NCBI GenBank assembly: GCA_907164885.2
Contig: OU015495.1
Location: forward strand, 99,112,832-99,176,831
DNA from: Dolomedes plantarius
Lineage: Eukaryota; Arthropoda; Arachnida; Araneae; Dolomedidae
Direction of reading: 5' to 3'
Length of the DNA stretch: 64,000 nucleotides
Numbering within the stretch: the stretch's first letter is position 1; each line of letters starts with the position of its first letter. Under the pieces are notes generated by a model. The model made no database searches. It saw only the letters and a list, made by a program, of their open reading frames with translations, and had not been told where the DNA came from. A program made the translations under genes and the position numbers. Of this stretch, positions 1-14,396 are shown piece by piece.

Positions 1-566
1 TTCATTTTAAATTTTTTATTGTTAATCACAAAAGATTGAAAATTTTGAGTTGTATATCCTAATTCTTTCTGAAAATTGTAAAACTGCAAATCAAATATAT
101 TATTTTTATTGCATTATATATATATTTATGTTATTACAATATATCACTTAAAAATGGAATTTTTCAAACCTTCATTTTAATATGTTTTTCAGTTTTTATT
201 TATACATTCAATCAAAAAAAAATATATTCTGAAATAGAAAGTTGGTTGAAAACATTCTTTCGCAGTTGTTAAACAACATATCCGAAAATATCCACTCCTA
301 TAACACTCCTATTTTTTAAATAGATTGACTTCTTTCTTTTCATTATTTTGAAACTATTATGTACATATTCGATCAAAAATAAAGTTTTAAATAATAACTT
401 TAAAATTGTGGACAAAAAGCAGTCTGAAATACATTACGTATTTCCTAAACAAACACATCCGAAAATATGACGATTTCCCCTATTTTCTAAGTAGACTAGC
501 TTATCTTGCGCATGCGTAACAGCTTCCAGGGACCTAGCTTCCGTGGTCGGACTGTATATATATATA

Positions 567-985
567 CTAGCAATATTGCCCGGGTAGATATATAGATATA
601 AAATTTTTCATGCATTCCATAAAAAAAATACTGGGCTGCTACCCCCGCAAAATAAATACTTCGCCCTCCCTCCCTGTCACCCCCAGACCAACTCTCAAAC
701 CACCCCTCAGAACAAACCTCTTTCCCCCCCGCGTATCGAATTAGACTGGTTGTGGTGAAGGGGCTGTATCCATATTTAAGAGGTGCACTTAGGGACATAA
801 AAATCATTAAAAAATTAATAATAATAATAAAAAAACTAATTGAGCCCCAAATTTCGTTTTTCCTGATTTAAGTTTCTCGGGTCCTAAACATTAACTGTGC
901 TGAATTTGGTCCCGGTGGGTGAAACAGTCTATGATTCTATAGCGGACAAACAAACAGACAAGATCTTTTATATATATATTGCCGA
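567..985 (-). mobile_element. Possible Helitron fragment
   Basis: On the minus strand the segment ends CTACCCGGGCAATATTGCTAG followed by T, like Helitron 3' ends (CTRR with T outside). The opposite end has the TATATATAAAA start seen in arthropod Helitrons, but the TC is not clear. No coding potential. Confidence 0.4.
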
Positions 986-1932
986 CTTTTTTTTTATTTA
1001 ATGTTCACATTAGATAATAATTTTTAACTATGATAGCAAAAATGTAACTATAAGTACACCAAATATTCGATTTTTAGTTTGATTCAATGTATAGTTCCTG
1101 CATAGATTGTACGATAAATTATGGTAATAAAATGCTTTATGTTGAATTTAAGAAAGCTTCACATAATTTATATGTATAAATTATGTTTGCAGCCACTATT
1201 TTTACATAAAAAATAAGTGAGATTTTATAGCAGATTAAAGGCGAAATTTTGGAGTCATTTGAACTTAAAACTATGAAAAATGAAATCTTTCCATATATTT
1301 TGTAGAAATTTTACATAGCTATTTAATAACAAATAAATTTCCTGTTGGACAAATGAACTGCTTGAGATTACCTTTCTATTGATAGATATTGTCCATTCAA
1401 CATTCAGAAACAGATAAATGGGTTCTACAGTTAAATAATCTCAGAATTGCTACAATAAAAATGGATTTTGACTTTCAATCTTAAAAAATTTCACAAAGTC
1501 TAAATGTTTGAATTTAAAAACATCCTATTTGAAAATGTGCTATATTTTAAATTATGAATAAAGGTGTAATATACAAATAAATTTTAATAGCATGTGTTTT
1601 TAATGCTGAAATCCAAAAAGCAATTATAGAAAATTTTATAATTATAATATACTCAATGACTGTCTATTTTATATTGTTGACCATCACTGTTTTTAAAAAT
1701 TGCCATTAAAACTATCAATTCTTTGTTCATTCTAGCTTTTAAAAATTCAAAGATACCACAGGAAATATAACATTTGAAATTTACAAATCAAATAAAACTA
1801 CAGTTGTGTACTGCAAACATGATCTAAAACTGTTTCACAATAACACTGTCTTAGGCATGGTTAAGAAATTTTTATTTATTTTTTAAATTGACACACTGTT
1901 AATCAAATGTCTACAGTCTGCCAAAATCTTAC
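986..1932. other. AT-rich stretch, nothing recognised
   Basis: Bases 1-566 and 986-1932 are very AT-rich with no long open frame or clear repeat. The final ASPM exons would be expected left of this window. Confidence 0.5.
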
Positions 1933-2085
1933 CTCAGCTTTTCTAGGGTCCTGGGAAAATATCCACAACAGAGAGCAGCATTTTGTAAATATCGCAGTTC
2001 CCTTTTCTCGGAATATTTTCATCAACTGGATAACTGTGTCTATAGAACCTTTCTCATTCCAAACATAGTCTACTGTTTTGTTATG
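1933..2085 (-). CDS. ASPM: ASPM C-terminal exon ([11 protein letters not shown])
   Basis: A 153-nt exon, phase 0 in and out, between TTTTCTAG and GTAAGA. It encodes [20 protein letters not shown] and [17 protein letters not shown], matching ASPM [20 protein letters not shown] and SIFTKTCCLLAIL. The gene continues past the left edge, because the final tail exons are not in bases 1-1900. Confidence 0.82.
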
Positions 2086-5000
2086 CTAGAAAACAAAACA
2101 ACACAAGCTTTACAAACAGATTAGACACTATGTATCATTCATAACACATAACAATCTATATATATAAAACAGTTCCACAACTGACTGACAGATAACACAC
2201 AGACCGAACCGCTGCACCTAAAAGTCTGAAATTTTGCATGGCAATTCTTATAGTGTAAGGGTGCACAAAAAAAGATTTTTGAAAATTAAATTTATAAGCT
2301 GCTTTTGTAACTTTTATAAAGTTTGCATTTAGAATAATAATATGGGGGATTATAAAATTTAGATCACGAGAAATATCATAAAAATTCCTTTAAAATGAAA
2401 TTTTTTTCGAATCTTTACTCCCGATTTCTGATTTTTGGTGAATTTTTAAAGATTAATTTTTAGAATTCAATTTATTAAATGGTGATTATGTGGTTTCTTT
2501 TCTTTTTGTGTTACTTTAAATTAATTTTGCGTCACGTGCATAACGAAATAAATTGACCAAAAAATATTAAAATACAGTAAAAGATAAAATTTAACCACTA
2601 GACTAATTGCTATGGAAGTTTTTAAAGAATTTAATTCAAATTAGTATGTTTTATGGATATTAAGCATATAAATTAACATACATTGACCGTTGTATTTATT
2701 ATAAATATATATATTTTTTAGTTTTTGGCATTAATTGCATACATTGACCGTTGTATTTAATTTGAATGTGCTCTATAGCGAAGTACAGCTATTTAGCTAG
2801 TACTTCATAAATCTGAATTCATTTTTATGCATTCAGTTTTTATCATTTTGCAATACTAATTTAATATTAAAAAAAAAAGAAGGGGGGGGGGGGTTAAGTA
2901 TACACTGAAGTCCTAGAAAAACTGGGATATATGTCCAATACATCGTTGAGCATCAGCTAGTAAAACCGATACCATAGCAGTGAACGTTGTACAGTCCTCA
3001 AGCTAATGTTAGTAGAAGCCCTAGCATTGAATTGCGATGCTATTTGTGCCAATGTCGCACTCATTTCACTTGATATGATTGTCAGCAGACGACACCAGTC
3101 ATGATCATTCAGTCTCCAGACAGCCATACTATCACAGCTGCCCAGAGACTTTATGGGGCCTGGGGCAAACTTCTGTTGGACATCAAGAATAAACAAGATA
3201 TGAGTCGCATTAAGAATAAACAAGATATGTCAAGAGTTAGCGGATGCAGGTTCCCCAGTACCAGAAATCGACAAAGTGTACCAATTAACGCAGTTCTTAC
3301 CACAACAGTATGAACTTATTATACAGTCAATATACAAATTATCCGATAAAGAATTCAACTTTCAAACTGCATTAGAAGAACTCCTGTCTGAGCAAGCAAG
3401 ATTACGACAGAGGAGGTTAAACAGACTGACTTTGGATTCTACTCTGGACCCGAACCCGATGTGCATAAAGCATGGACAAATAGCCGACCCAGTTATCCAG
3501 ACTCCCGGACAGCATCCTCGTCTAGAAGAGATTCATCCCTACAAGAGAGAAGACCTTGAAAGAAAGATGTACAGTGCTATGGATGCAAAAAGTTTGCACA
3601 TTTCAAGTCAGAGTGCACAGACGGTAAAATCCGACATATGTTCCAGTCTCATCACCGAGGTCTCGTTCAAGAAATTCTTCTGTGTCAAAGAGAAACGACC
3701 AGTCGCTACTTTTAGAGGCATTATCAGCTGATGAGGTGAATACGTCCTGGATAACTGACTTGGGTGCTACTTCACATTTTTCCAACCAAAAGATGTTGCT
3801 CCACGATTTCGAAGACGTAAAGGACCACTCGCTGTATGGAGCCGGAATCGACATGTCAACCCCAGTTCTCGGTAAAGGTAAGGTGCATATGACTATTAAT
3901 GGTGAACGATATGTTTTAAAAGATGTACTGTATGCCCCCAGTTTGAGAAAGAATCTTATCTCAGCTTCCAGGCTTGACAGTAAAAAATGTGAATTTACAG
4001 GTAGTAACTCTAAAATAAATGTGTATAAAAATAACAAATTTATATTTTCGGCTAAATTAAATAATGGACTGTATTATGTTTATCCTGATAAAATAGATAA
4101 AGTGTCAAACGTAAATAATGTTGAAACTAATAATTGTGTAAAGTCATGTAATTCAAATGTAAGTAACAGCTTTAATGATGAGAAGCCTTTAAAATTTAAA
4201 AGTAATAAGTCAAAAGGTAAAAAGAGCATTACTTTTGCTTTGGTAGATATAAATTCTTTACATAGACGGTTCGCACATATAAATACAGATTACATAAAAA
4301 ATACTTATAAGCATAACTGTGTTCGAGGCATGTTAGAACCAACTGGCACCCCCAGGAATTGTGAAGCTTGTTGTGAAGCAAAACAGAGCCGCGTTAGTTT
4401 TAAAAGTATCGAGGCCAAGCGTAGTAAGAAACCATTGGACATTTTACATATGGATCTCTGTGGTCCTTTACCCAACCAATCTTTTGAAGGTCACCATTAC
4501 TTTTACACTACAATTGATGACTACTCAAGAAAAACCCATGAATTCCCCATTAAGCATAAATCTGATGCATTTGATATTTTTAAGAATTTTGTTAAATGTG
4601 CAGAAAGGTTTCAGGATTGTAAAGTAAAGTGTATCAGGACTGACAATTGTTGTGTTGATATTATTGGAAGAATAATTATTAATTTTATTAACGGTTCCTA
4701 CCGCGATTTTTTAATATAGTAACGCTAAATAAAAGGTTTAAATAAAGAATGTTTAAGTCTCTACTGATTTTAAAATGATTTAACGTATTAAATAAGTTTG
4801 TAAAGTGGCCTGGTTGAAATTATTCTAATTATTCTTTGTGAGCTGGTGAATTGTACTTAAAAGTTTTCTCTTTGTAAGCGTCTATCCTATCCTTATTTCT
4901 TATGGGTTTCGGCCTGGTAATATGAAACCACGGTTTTTGCCATTTTCGTGGGAAATCTCTCGAGAACCCAGACTTGAGGATGGATTTTGCAGGCCGCAGG

Positions 5001-8000
5001 AATGTGAAGGGGGTCAACAGACATCGGCCGATCCCCGGCTCAGAGCAATGCGCAAGGTTACATTTTTGACGTGGACAGCGGTGGTGCAGAGGAATTTTAA
5101 TAGAGTATGAGGGCAAGTTCAAAAGAAGAAATAAAATTGTTATGAAGATCCAAAAGATGAATTTTGCGGCCTTCATCCTTTTTCCTGGAGGTTGATGTTC
5201 GGAATCGACGGTGCGAGATTGTACTTGATGGCGAGACGCGCATGAACACATGGGGTGTGGCGGCAGACCTGAGAGAAAAAAAGTGGAAGCGGGAGATTCT
5301 GAACGTGGACGGCTAAAGACTTCGGTCTTGACGCTCCCAGGAAGATGCAGCCTGATCCAGAGAACCACCTTTATTCGGGTGAAACCCACATTTTTTTCTT
5401 TTCCGTTCTTTAGTTTCTATCCTTAATTTCTCTTTATTTTGAAAGCTATAGCGAATCCCTAAGAATTTTTATTTTATTTTATTTTTATTTTTAACTTAAA
5501 ATGCTAGCAATTAAGATCAAAGTTGAAAAAGGGTTTTTTTTATGATTATTTCACCAGCCACACTCTTATTAATCTTCTATCTTGATTTTGTTCAATTAAT
5601 AGTGTGTAATTAGTATTAGAATTGAGTTTATCGGAATAGTGTTGTGTTAATTAAAATTTGTAACATCGGATTAATATTTAAAAGAATGAATGTATAGGGA
5701 TGATTACTAAAATTGTACAAGTATGTTATGTGTGAATCAACTGTCCAAATAAAATGTTATGTTAAATGTTATCAGTCGTTTGTCGTCTTTACCAGTGTTG
5801 AGTTTAAATTATTTTTATTTCAGCATTATTGAAGATTATTTTTATTTCAGCAGATGTGAGTTAGTTTTTTCTTTTAGGAGAAGTAGATTTTGTTTTAGGT
5901 GTGCTTCTAGAATAGGGAAGTAGTTTTCTTTAATTTTCTAATGATTTTAATTTAATTTAATTTTTTATCCTTGCTCATATCCACCACAGTGGAATAGACA
6001 GTTAAAAGAACCTGGTATAAAGTTAAAATTATATGTTATTGGGTTATTGCGGTTAAAATTAAATTTTTTTTTTTTGAGGTTTTCACAACGCGCCTCAACT
6101 TAATATCATCAAACCTATTTTCTTTAAAATGTACCAACCTTTCCTTTTTTTTCGTTACAACACAATGGTCTTGAATTTATTAATTCAAAGTTTAAATCTT
6201 TTTGTGATGACCTTGGTATTAAGCACGAAGTGATGAATAGCTACTCCCCGGAGATGAATGGGGCGAGCGAGAGATATAACCGCACTGCAATTAATGCCAT
6301 AAATACTTTGTTGTGAGACAGCGGTTTAAGCTCTGGTTTTTGGAGCAAAACTCTACTATATTTTACATACACCTGGAATAGAGAGATTCACAGTGGTAAA
6401 ACATTAACACCATTTGAATTATATGGAGGGCGTCCACCATCAGTAAAGCCCTTAAAACCTTTTGGATGTAAGGCTGATTTAGGTATTCCCAGACAACAGA
6501 GAAGAAAGCTAGATATGAGATCCAAACACGGGATAATGGTAGGATATGCTCGACTGACCAAGGGGTATCGTATTTGGATTCCAGAGATGAGGAAAATAGT
6601 CGAATCGATCAATGTCAGATTCGATGAATCTACTATAGGTCGCCAAAATAGTGAGCAGAGTATTGAAGTGGACAGTGAACTGGACCCATATGATAATTAT
6701 ATAAATATTACAGTTCCCAAGGTAGATCCTGTTGTGAGTGATGACTTTGACCCTATTGAAGGTTTGTATAAAGATGCACCCAGAAGTAGAAAAGTAACCC
6801 TGTTAGAAAGGGATAATGTAGAAAGTTCCGATGAGGAAAGCAAAAGTGAAGGGGATCCCGAGGAAAGTCGTCAATTGGGTACGGAAGCCAGTCCTTTGCC
6901 CAGATGGAAGCAAGGTTGATATTTATTATTTCGAAGAAGGGAAAACACAAAGTCTACGTTCCCTCAACGAAGTTAAGACATACTGTGAACTATATAGTAT
7001 TAGGTATGAACCCAACATATTTTCGTTTTCCGGAAAGGACTTGTACGCAGGCATAGTTAAGGGGACTCCAATAGCAAACCTTGGTGATGATGTTGAATTA
7101 CTTGAAATCCCTAAACATTACGAACAGGCCGTAAATCTAATAATAGAAAAGAATGGATTAATGCAATGAAGGAAGAATTAAGTTGGATGAGGGAATGCGA
7201 CGTATGGGATGTGGTTGAAAGACCTGCCGGTGCTAAGCCACTCAGTTGCAGATGGGTATACACTGTCAAAAAGAATCCCGCAAGAAAAATAGAGCGTTTC
7301 AAAGCAAGACTTGTAGCCCAGGGTTTTCGCCAGGCATACGGTGATTCGTATGAAGAAGTCTTTAGCCCCGTCGTAAATTTTAGTTTGATCCGTCTTTTTT
7401 TTCTATTTTAGTTTGCTTGAATAAATGGTGCCACATACAATGTGATATAAGGAGCTGACTGAAAATCATGACTGTTAAGTGAACTAGGTATTTCGAAATT
7501 CAGTTGGTGCAATTGCGTCTATGGTTTTGAAAACAACATTATAATTCTGTTGTATGTGGACTATATCGTAGTATTTGGGAAAACCGAAAAGTATGCTGCC
7601 AAAGCTATACACCTATTGCAAAGTAACTTTGAATTGAAAGTTCTAGGTAAAACCCAAAAATTATTAGGTGTGGAGTTTACTGAAACCGCGGGCAATTTAT
7701 ATTTACACCAGTATAGTTACATAGACAAGTTTTGTAATGATTTAAAAAATTATAATTTCCCAATCTCATCTTTACCAATAGTGAAAGGTTGTATTTATTC
7801 TAAATCTCAAAGTCCCCAGACTAATGATGAAATTGCTGAAATGAACAAATTGCCATATCGCAGTTTAATAAGTTGCCTAGCATTTTTATCAAGTAGAACC
7901 CGGCCAGACATAGCATACACACTTACTGTGTTTTCTCAATTTCAAAATAATCCTGGAATAGCCCATTGGGAAGGTTTACTTAAATTATTGGGTTATGTTC

Positions 8001-11000
8001 AATGTACTCGAAATCTTAGAATCAATCAATCAAACATTAGTACCCTAGACCTTACTGCATACAGTGATGCAAATTTTGCAAATAACAAAGACGATAGAAC
8101 TTCAATGGGAGGTTATGCAATTTTCATAGGTAATGTACCTGTAGAATCAAGTTAGTAAAACAAAAATGTGTTAATTTAAGTTCGATGGAATCCAAAATTC
8201 GTTTCTGTTACTGATACCAGCTAAAGAACTAATATGGTTCAAAAGAATTCTGGATGAAACTCTTAATTACAATCTAATAAAAGAAAATTACATAAGTTGT
8301 TTATTTGTTGACAATCAAGCAGCTATCAATTTTATTAAATCCCCCATCGAAAACCATCATACTAAACATATAGATACAAAACTTTTCTTTGTAAGAGATC
8401 TAGTTTATAAAGAATTTTTTAATATACAATATATTCCTAGTGAAAATAATCTTGCTGATCAATTCACTAAAGCTGTTACAAAACAAAGTTTAAAAAAGCT
8501 TAATAGTTGCATTTTTAAAGATGTATGATGTTTGTGTTTAAAATTTAAACAAGAACTTTTAATTACAACTTGCATAAGGATTTTTTTCGTCTTTGATTCA
8601 TTATTTTTGAATGAGTTTGTTTTAAGTACTTTTTTTCACTTTCATGTATTTGTATACAATTAAAAATGCGGTTAGTATTAGCTGTTTGAATATCTATACA
8701 TGTTAGTTTTGAATTGTCAGTGTAAATTATACATAATGAATCTACCGGCCTATTTCTTTAATGTTTTTTGAATCTATATTTTTGTACCAACTTCCGTATT
8801 TTTTTTTTTACCTGTTTATGCCAACTGTATTATTTGTAAGAGAATTGAAGAAATTTTCTTGGACGTTAAATTTTGTTCGGGATCGTTTTATTTTAGGTCA
8901 AATAAGTTTTTGTTAGGTATGACGCAGTTTTTGAGTCTTTTTCCAAATTGGCAAGAGGGGGGCACTTGTTGGGATACCCGCCACTCTCTGTCTTCCCAAT
9001 TTGGAAGTTAAACGTTATGTTGCTTTTCCCGTACAGTGAGTGAGGTGCATGCTTTGGGAATGATGTGATGTAACCGTTTCTTTGCGATCGCAAGTTGCGA
9101 TGTTCGGACGTCATTCCCGAATGCTAGTTGCGAGTTTGAATTTAACATTTCTTTTTTTTTTCGGTGTGTGTTTTTGTAATGTTTGTTATTGTAAGTGTAG
9201 TAATTTTGTTATTATAAGTGAAGTATTACATTTTTGTGACAATTATATTGACGTTTATTTGGTGTAAAATTTTTTTTTGCATATGCAAATCAGCCAGATG
9301 CACATGTTGTTTGAATGTATATAACGTGCTGGCTTTTACTTAGCTTTCGTGGGGTCAGTCGGAGCATTGTGTTAGACCAAAAGCTATTGTCGATGCTAAA
9401 TGTTAGCTCGAGTTTACTTTGTGGTGAAAATAAATCTACGTTTTTGTTTTTTAAACGACTGCCTCTTTCTCTTGGTGCGGGTCAACGGAAGAGCACAGTT
9501 CCTGAGGCGTGAAGCATCTTTCTCTCATTAGGGAGGAAAATTTCAGAGAGATGAGCTTTGGCTGAGCTGTTTTTCCACCTTCTTCCTTTGCCCGCCGTTT
9601 CGCCATGAAGAGTTCTTATCATACTCCCCGGCCTACAGGTGGAAGTCCTGATGAGATGATGATGACCTAGTTTGCTGCTCAGTTATTCTTGGACATGTCC
9701 GATATTACCTTTACTACAAATTCCTTTCTTTCTATTTCTCTTCCCTTTTTTTTAAAGCCTCAGACGGAGTGGTAAAGATTTTTTTTAAAATTTTGGTTAA
9801 GTTTAATTAACAGTTAAGTTTAATCTATGAGGAGCTCCATAATTAAATTTTTTTTTAAGGGTTTTGCTAACCACATTTGTGTATTTATTATGTTGAGTGC
9901 ATTTATTTACTAGTAACTCCCTGTATTAACTGCTAGGGAGCCTGTGAGTTATGATAATAATGTTTGAAATATAAAAATGATTTAAGAGTTACTCCCTTCC
10001 TTTTGTATGTGTCAGGGAACAAAGGTATTGTAATGTTAACTTTTGAAATATAAAATAAATGTAGTTGTTGCCTCTAACCTTGTGTTTAGTAAATTTTGAG
10101 TTTTGTTTTAAATTTATTTATTGGTGGGCCAACAAGATAATTTTTTCTATAGGTATCACCACTATATGATCAGAAATAAATAAGTTAGTATTCATACCAG
10201 TTTAAGTTAAAAGAAAGAAAAAAAAATCATAATAAGAAGACTATTTTGAAGTAAGAGAAATCTAAGTAATCGAATAAATTTTTTTATATGTTTTGGGGCC
10301 CCCTTTTTTAGGAGATTATTTTCAATTTTGAAGTACAGTACAAGTTTCAAAATTTTCTTTTGGATGAAATCTAATAAATTAATTTTTAAATTTTTTTGGG
10401 GGCCCCTCCAGCAGTTAGGGGCCTGGGGTAAAGTGTCCTAGTTGCCCCCCTCTCTGGGTGGCCCTGTATCACAGTAGGTTCAGTGTTTTACTAGAATTCT
10501 TCTATTCAAGGTACTTCCTTGAAATAGTCAAAGTTAAAGATCTAAACTTTGTGTGTATCTGCAAAATGCTATGACCCATTGCACAAGCACCAACTATCAT
10601 ACCTCCTTACAATTCACTTAAATCCTGATCACCTGCTATGTTCACTACTCAATCAGATATTTAAGCATCCATAAATATCTGTTGCTTTATATAAGGAGTT
10701 TGCAGATGAAAGCATTAATGCAAAAGTGAGTATTAGTACAAGCTCCGAAAGTGGCTGCCTATCCCAGTTATTCTGGCATACATATTTTTTAAATTAAGGA
10801 GGATAATTTGAACACAAACAAATATAGTTAATAAACCATGATTTAGAAAATCTGAATAAACTTGAAAAGATTTAGAATATTATAGCTTTATATTTAAAAA
10901 AAATGTTTCACTAAGTTCAAAACAATGAGAAAATTAGAATGGACTGTAAATATTTACAGGTATAAAAAGCAGCAAAATATTAGTCATATTTGATGCCATT

Positions 11001-14000
11001 AAAAGCATATTTCTTTGCATGAAGATAGATAGGATTTTAATAAGGAGTAACAAATAGTAAAGTTACATAAAAGTAAAAAGTTGATAAAATAATAATGGAA
11101 TGGAAAGACATAACATACTTCTGAAAGTAATAAATGATATTAAAAAGTATCAAAATAGAAAGTAATCCATTAATGATTGCAAACTACCATCAAATTCCAA
11201 GAGAATCATTTTACCTTATTAATATGTCTATCAAAAATAAGTTTCCTAGAGACTTATTCCAGACAGAGATATTCACTATTTTCTTAGGTTTTATTAAGGA
11301 GATTAATCCTTTACAGGTAAGCTCCTTTTGCATTGTTTGAAAAAGGGCTTTTAAGAATGATCATTTACAGACTTCATACTCAAAGAGATTGATTTCCTCC
11401 TAGATTTTCACTCTTCTGTATTGAGAAACATACCTCAGATTCACTGATAAAAGTTATTGAAAATAATATAAAACTTTAGAGAAACAAAAAATGTGTATCT
11501 AAAATGTTTCAAATGTTACAGTTAAAAAAAGATGAGTACATGCTGTCCAACATAATTAATATAGCACAAACTTTAACAGTAGTAATGCAGTAAAATTTGA
11601 CGGATTTTGATTTTTCTAAATTTGAATGAAAGATAAAAACTGGGAATGAAACTAATTTTTTTTTCCAAATTGTAACATTTTCTAGTAATGATGAGAGATT
11701 CTTATTTTTAGTGATAAATTACTGATAAGGAATAATCAGTCTGAAAAAAAATATATACATATATCAAAGAAATATATACTTACTTTTGAAAGGTTTAATA
11801 AAATGTTAGCAGTAAGCTTAATAAGTTCCATGTGAGGAACGCTCCTATTGCAAAAGCGAACCAGTTGTATTAATATTGTCAAACCACCAGATGCAACAAG
11901 TCTTTCACAGCATTTTGGAGATAATTTGGTGCAGACATCTAAAGAGTTAATGGCAAATACAAAAAATTAATAAATATATGTAACCATTTACACATAAATA
12001 ATTTTATTGAGGAAATTTCAACATTTTTAGGCCAAATATTTCACATACATTGAAATACAGGTAATTCTTAAATTTCTGATTAGTAAAAGAAATTGTGCTG
12101 GGTATAGCTGTGAATGCTTATTACACTGGTGTAAGAAATTAAGAGAATTTGCAGACTTGGTTGATTATCTCTAGAAATACTGTACCGATTTTAATGAAAT
12201 TTGATATGTACATACATTGATACAATACAAAACAAATAACCATTCAATAATTGTAATACACACGCATGATCGTGCATAACACTCGTTGGAGTCGGAAGGT
12301 ATGAAACAGCAGTTGCAGAAAAAAACAAAAAAATGGGTTAATAAATGGGTTAATTGGGGGTATGGCCCCCTCTAACAGATATACAGGTCTCGCAGCGTGA
12401 TTTCATACTTGAAATAAGGCAGTTATCATTTCCTGTGGCAATTGGTCCCACTCGTCAGCAATGCTGTTTTCATTCCCTGGATGGTTCTCGGAGGGGAAGT
12501 TGCGAGTTGCAATTGCCCTCCCCAGAGTGTCCCAGACATGCTCTATAGGGTTAAGGTCTGGAGATCTGGGTGGCCAATCCAATCCAGCGAATATCCTCAC
12601 TCTCTAGAAATTTGTCGACCAGAAGAGCTCTATGTGGCCTCGCGTTATCGTCCATTAAAATGAACTCAGGGCCAACTGCACCCCTGAAAAGGCGAACATA
12701 GGGCTCCAAGACCTTATCCCTATACCTCAACCAGTCACAGTGCCTCTTTCAAAGACATGGAGAGGTGTGCAGCCATCCCAACATGATGCCTGCCCAGACC
12801 ATTAAACCTCCTTTGCCATAATGGTCGATTTCGCGGACATTGGAGGGTAGGTAGTGGGTCCTGGTTCTCTCCATATGAACGTACGGCGAGAATCGGTGTT
12901 TAGGCTGAACCGACCACTCATCATGAAAAGAACGGTCGCCCATGATCCATACTCCAATCTCTATGCTCTCTGCCCATGATAAACGGATTCTCCCTGTTCG
13001 TAGAAGTGAGCGGGACGCAAACAGCAGGTCTTCTTGCAAACAACCCTCCTCTATGAAAGTCTTTTGGAAGCAATCACCCTTGATACACGGGTTCCTGTGG
13101 CTGCATACAAGTCACGAGAGAGAGCTGAGAAGCTGTAGCACTCCTGTTACGCCTCGCTATAATCAACAAATGGCGATCTTCTCTGGCTGTCGTGGCTCTT
13201 GGACGACCTTAGCCCAGGCTTTCTCTCGAAGGATACGGTACCATGGAACTGTTTCCGTCAGTTACACACGACGCTGGGCGTTAAATTGAACTCTCTACAA
13301 ATTTGGACTTGAGATTGGCCTGCTTCTAGCCTCCCCACAATTCGCCACCTCATTCCATCATTTAAAACGTTGGTGGTTACTCATTTTACTGTTACAATTT
13401 GAAATTAACCGATTGCTGCAAAATAACACCATCTATTAACCCATTTTTTTTGTTTATCCTGCAACTGCTGTTTCATACCTTCCGACTCCAACGAGTGTTA
13501 TGCACGATCATGCGTGTATATTACAATTATTGAATGGTTATTTGTTTTGTATTGTATCAATGTATGTACATATCAAATTTCATTAAAATCGGTACAGTAG
13601 TTCTAGAGATAATTGACCAAGTCTGCAAATTCTCTTAATTTCTTACACCAGTATAGTAAAAAATATGTAAATATGTATCTATAAAATTTCAACATAAGAT
13701 TTCAAAACATAAATTTATACAACTAAAAATAAATAGCTCAAATATATTTGAATTTTGATGAATACTATACTGAAAATGTTTAGTAAAATATAACAAATAC
13801 TTAATGGATATTTTTTAAATAATAATTATTATTGCAGGTTTACATAGATTCCTATAAATACAACAGGCTAATAACAAAAATAAATTTTTAAAGATTTTTA
13901 AACCAGTGATTCTCAACCTTTTTATGTCTAGGTCCCACTTTGGAAGTTGTTCAGAACCCTATGCACTTCCCCTTCCATCCTAAAACACCTAATAAAATAG

Positions 14001-14344
14001 TAAAATATATTCTACACATTTTTTTGCTAACTCTATGCCTGCCCCATCCCCCCCCCCCCCTGTATACACTCATGCCTCCCAGGTTGAGAATCACCGATTT
14101 AAACAGATGCGTTATTAAATACATTTTAATGCATTAATATAAATCATTGTAAACACAATTTTTTTCTTTTGCTAAACTTTGAAATGTTTTTAAAAAAAAG
14201 TTACCCTGTTAACTGGCATTTCTGAAAATTTGAATGAAGTACACCTAATTTTGCACGATTTCTTTTTTTATATAAGAATTTGATTTAACACAAGTGGTCC
14301 AATCCAATTCTCTCACCTTTTTTTGCTGTTGTTTGTTTAAATTC

Positions 14345-14396
<52 letters not shown>

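Larger units (their letters stand above)
3140..10134 (+). mobile_element. Ty1/copia retrotransposon, 5'-truncated, interrupted, inactive
   Basis: Order gag, protease, integrase, MBD-like domain, reverse transcriptase, RNase H is the Ty1/copia order (integrase before reverse transcriptase). A 1168-bp 3' LTR follows a purine tract. No 5' LTR was found; the left end abuts a Tc1 fragment. The pol frame is broken by frameshifts, a deletion in reverse transcriptase and a solo LTR inserted at 4648..6162. It lies in the most 3' ASPM intron of this window, antisense to the gene. Confidence 0.9.

Noticed and set aside
4829..5389. A 186-codon minus-strand open frame
   Set aside because: It lies wholly inside the solo LTR, has no recognisable domain and is low in convincing composition; treated as chance.
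10384..10475. GC-rich patch ending GGTGGCCCTG, like a hAT terminus
   Set aside because: No matching left terminus or duplication found, so not called as an element.
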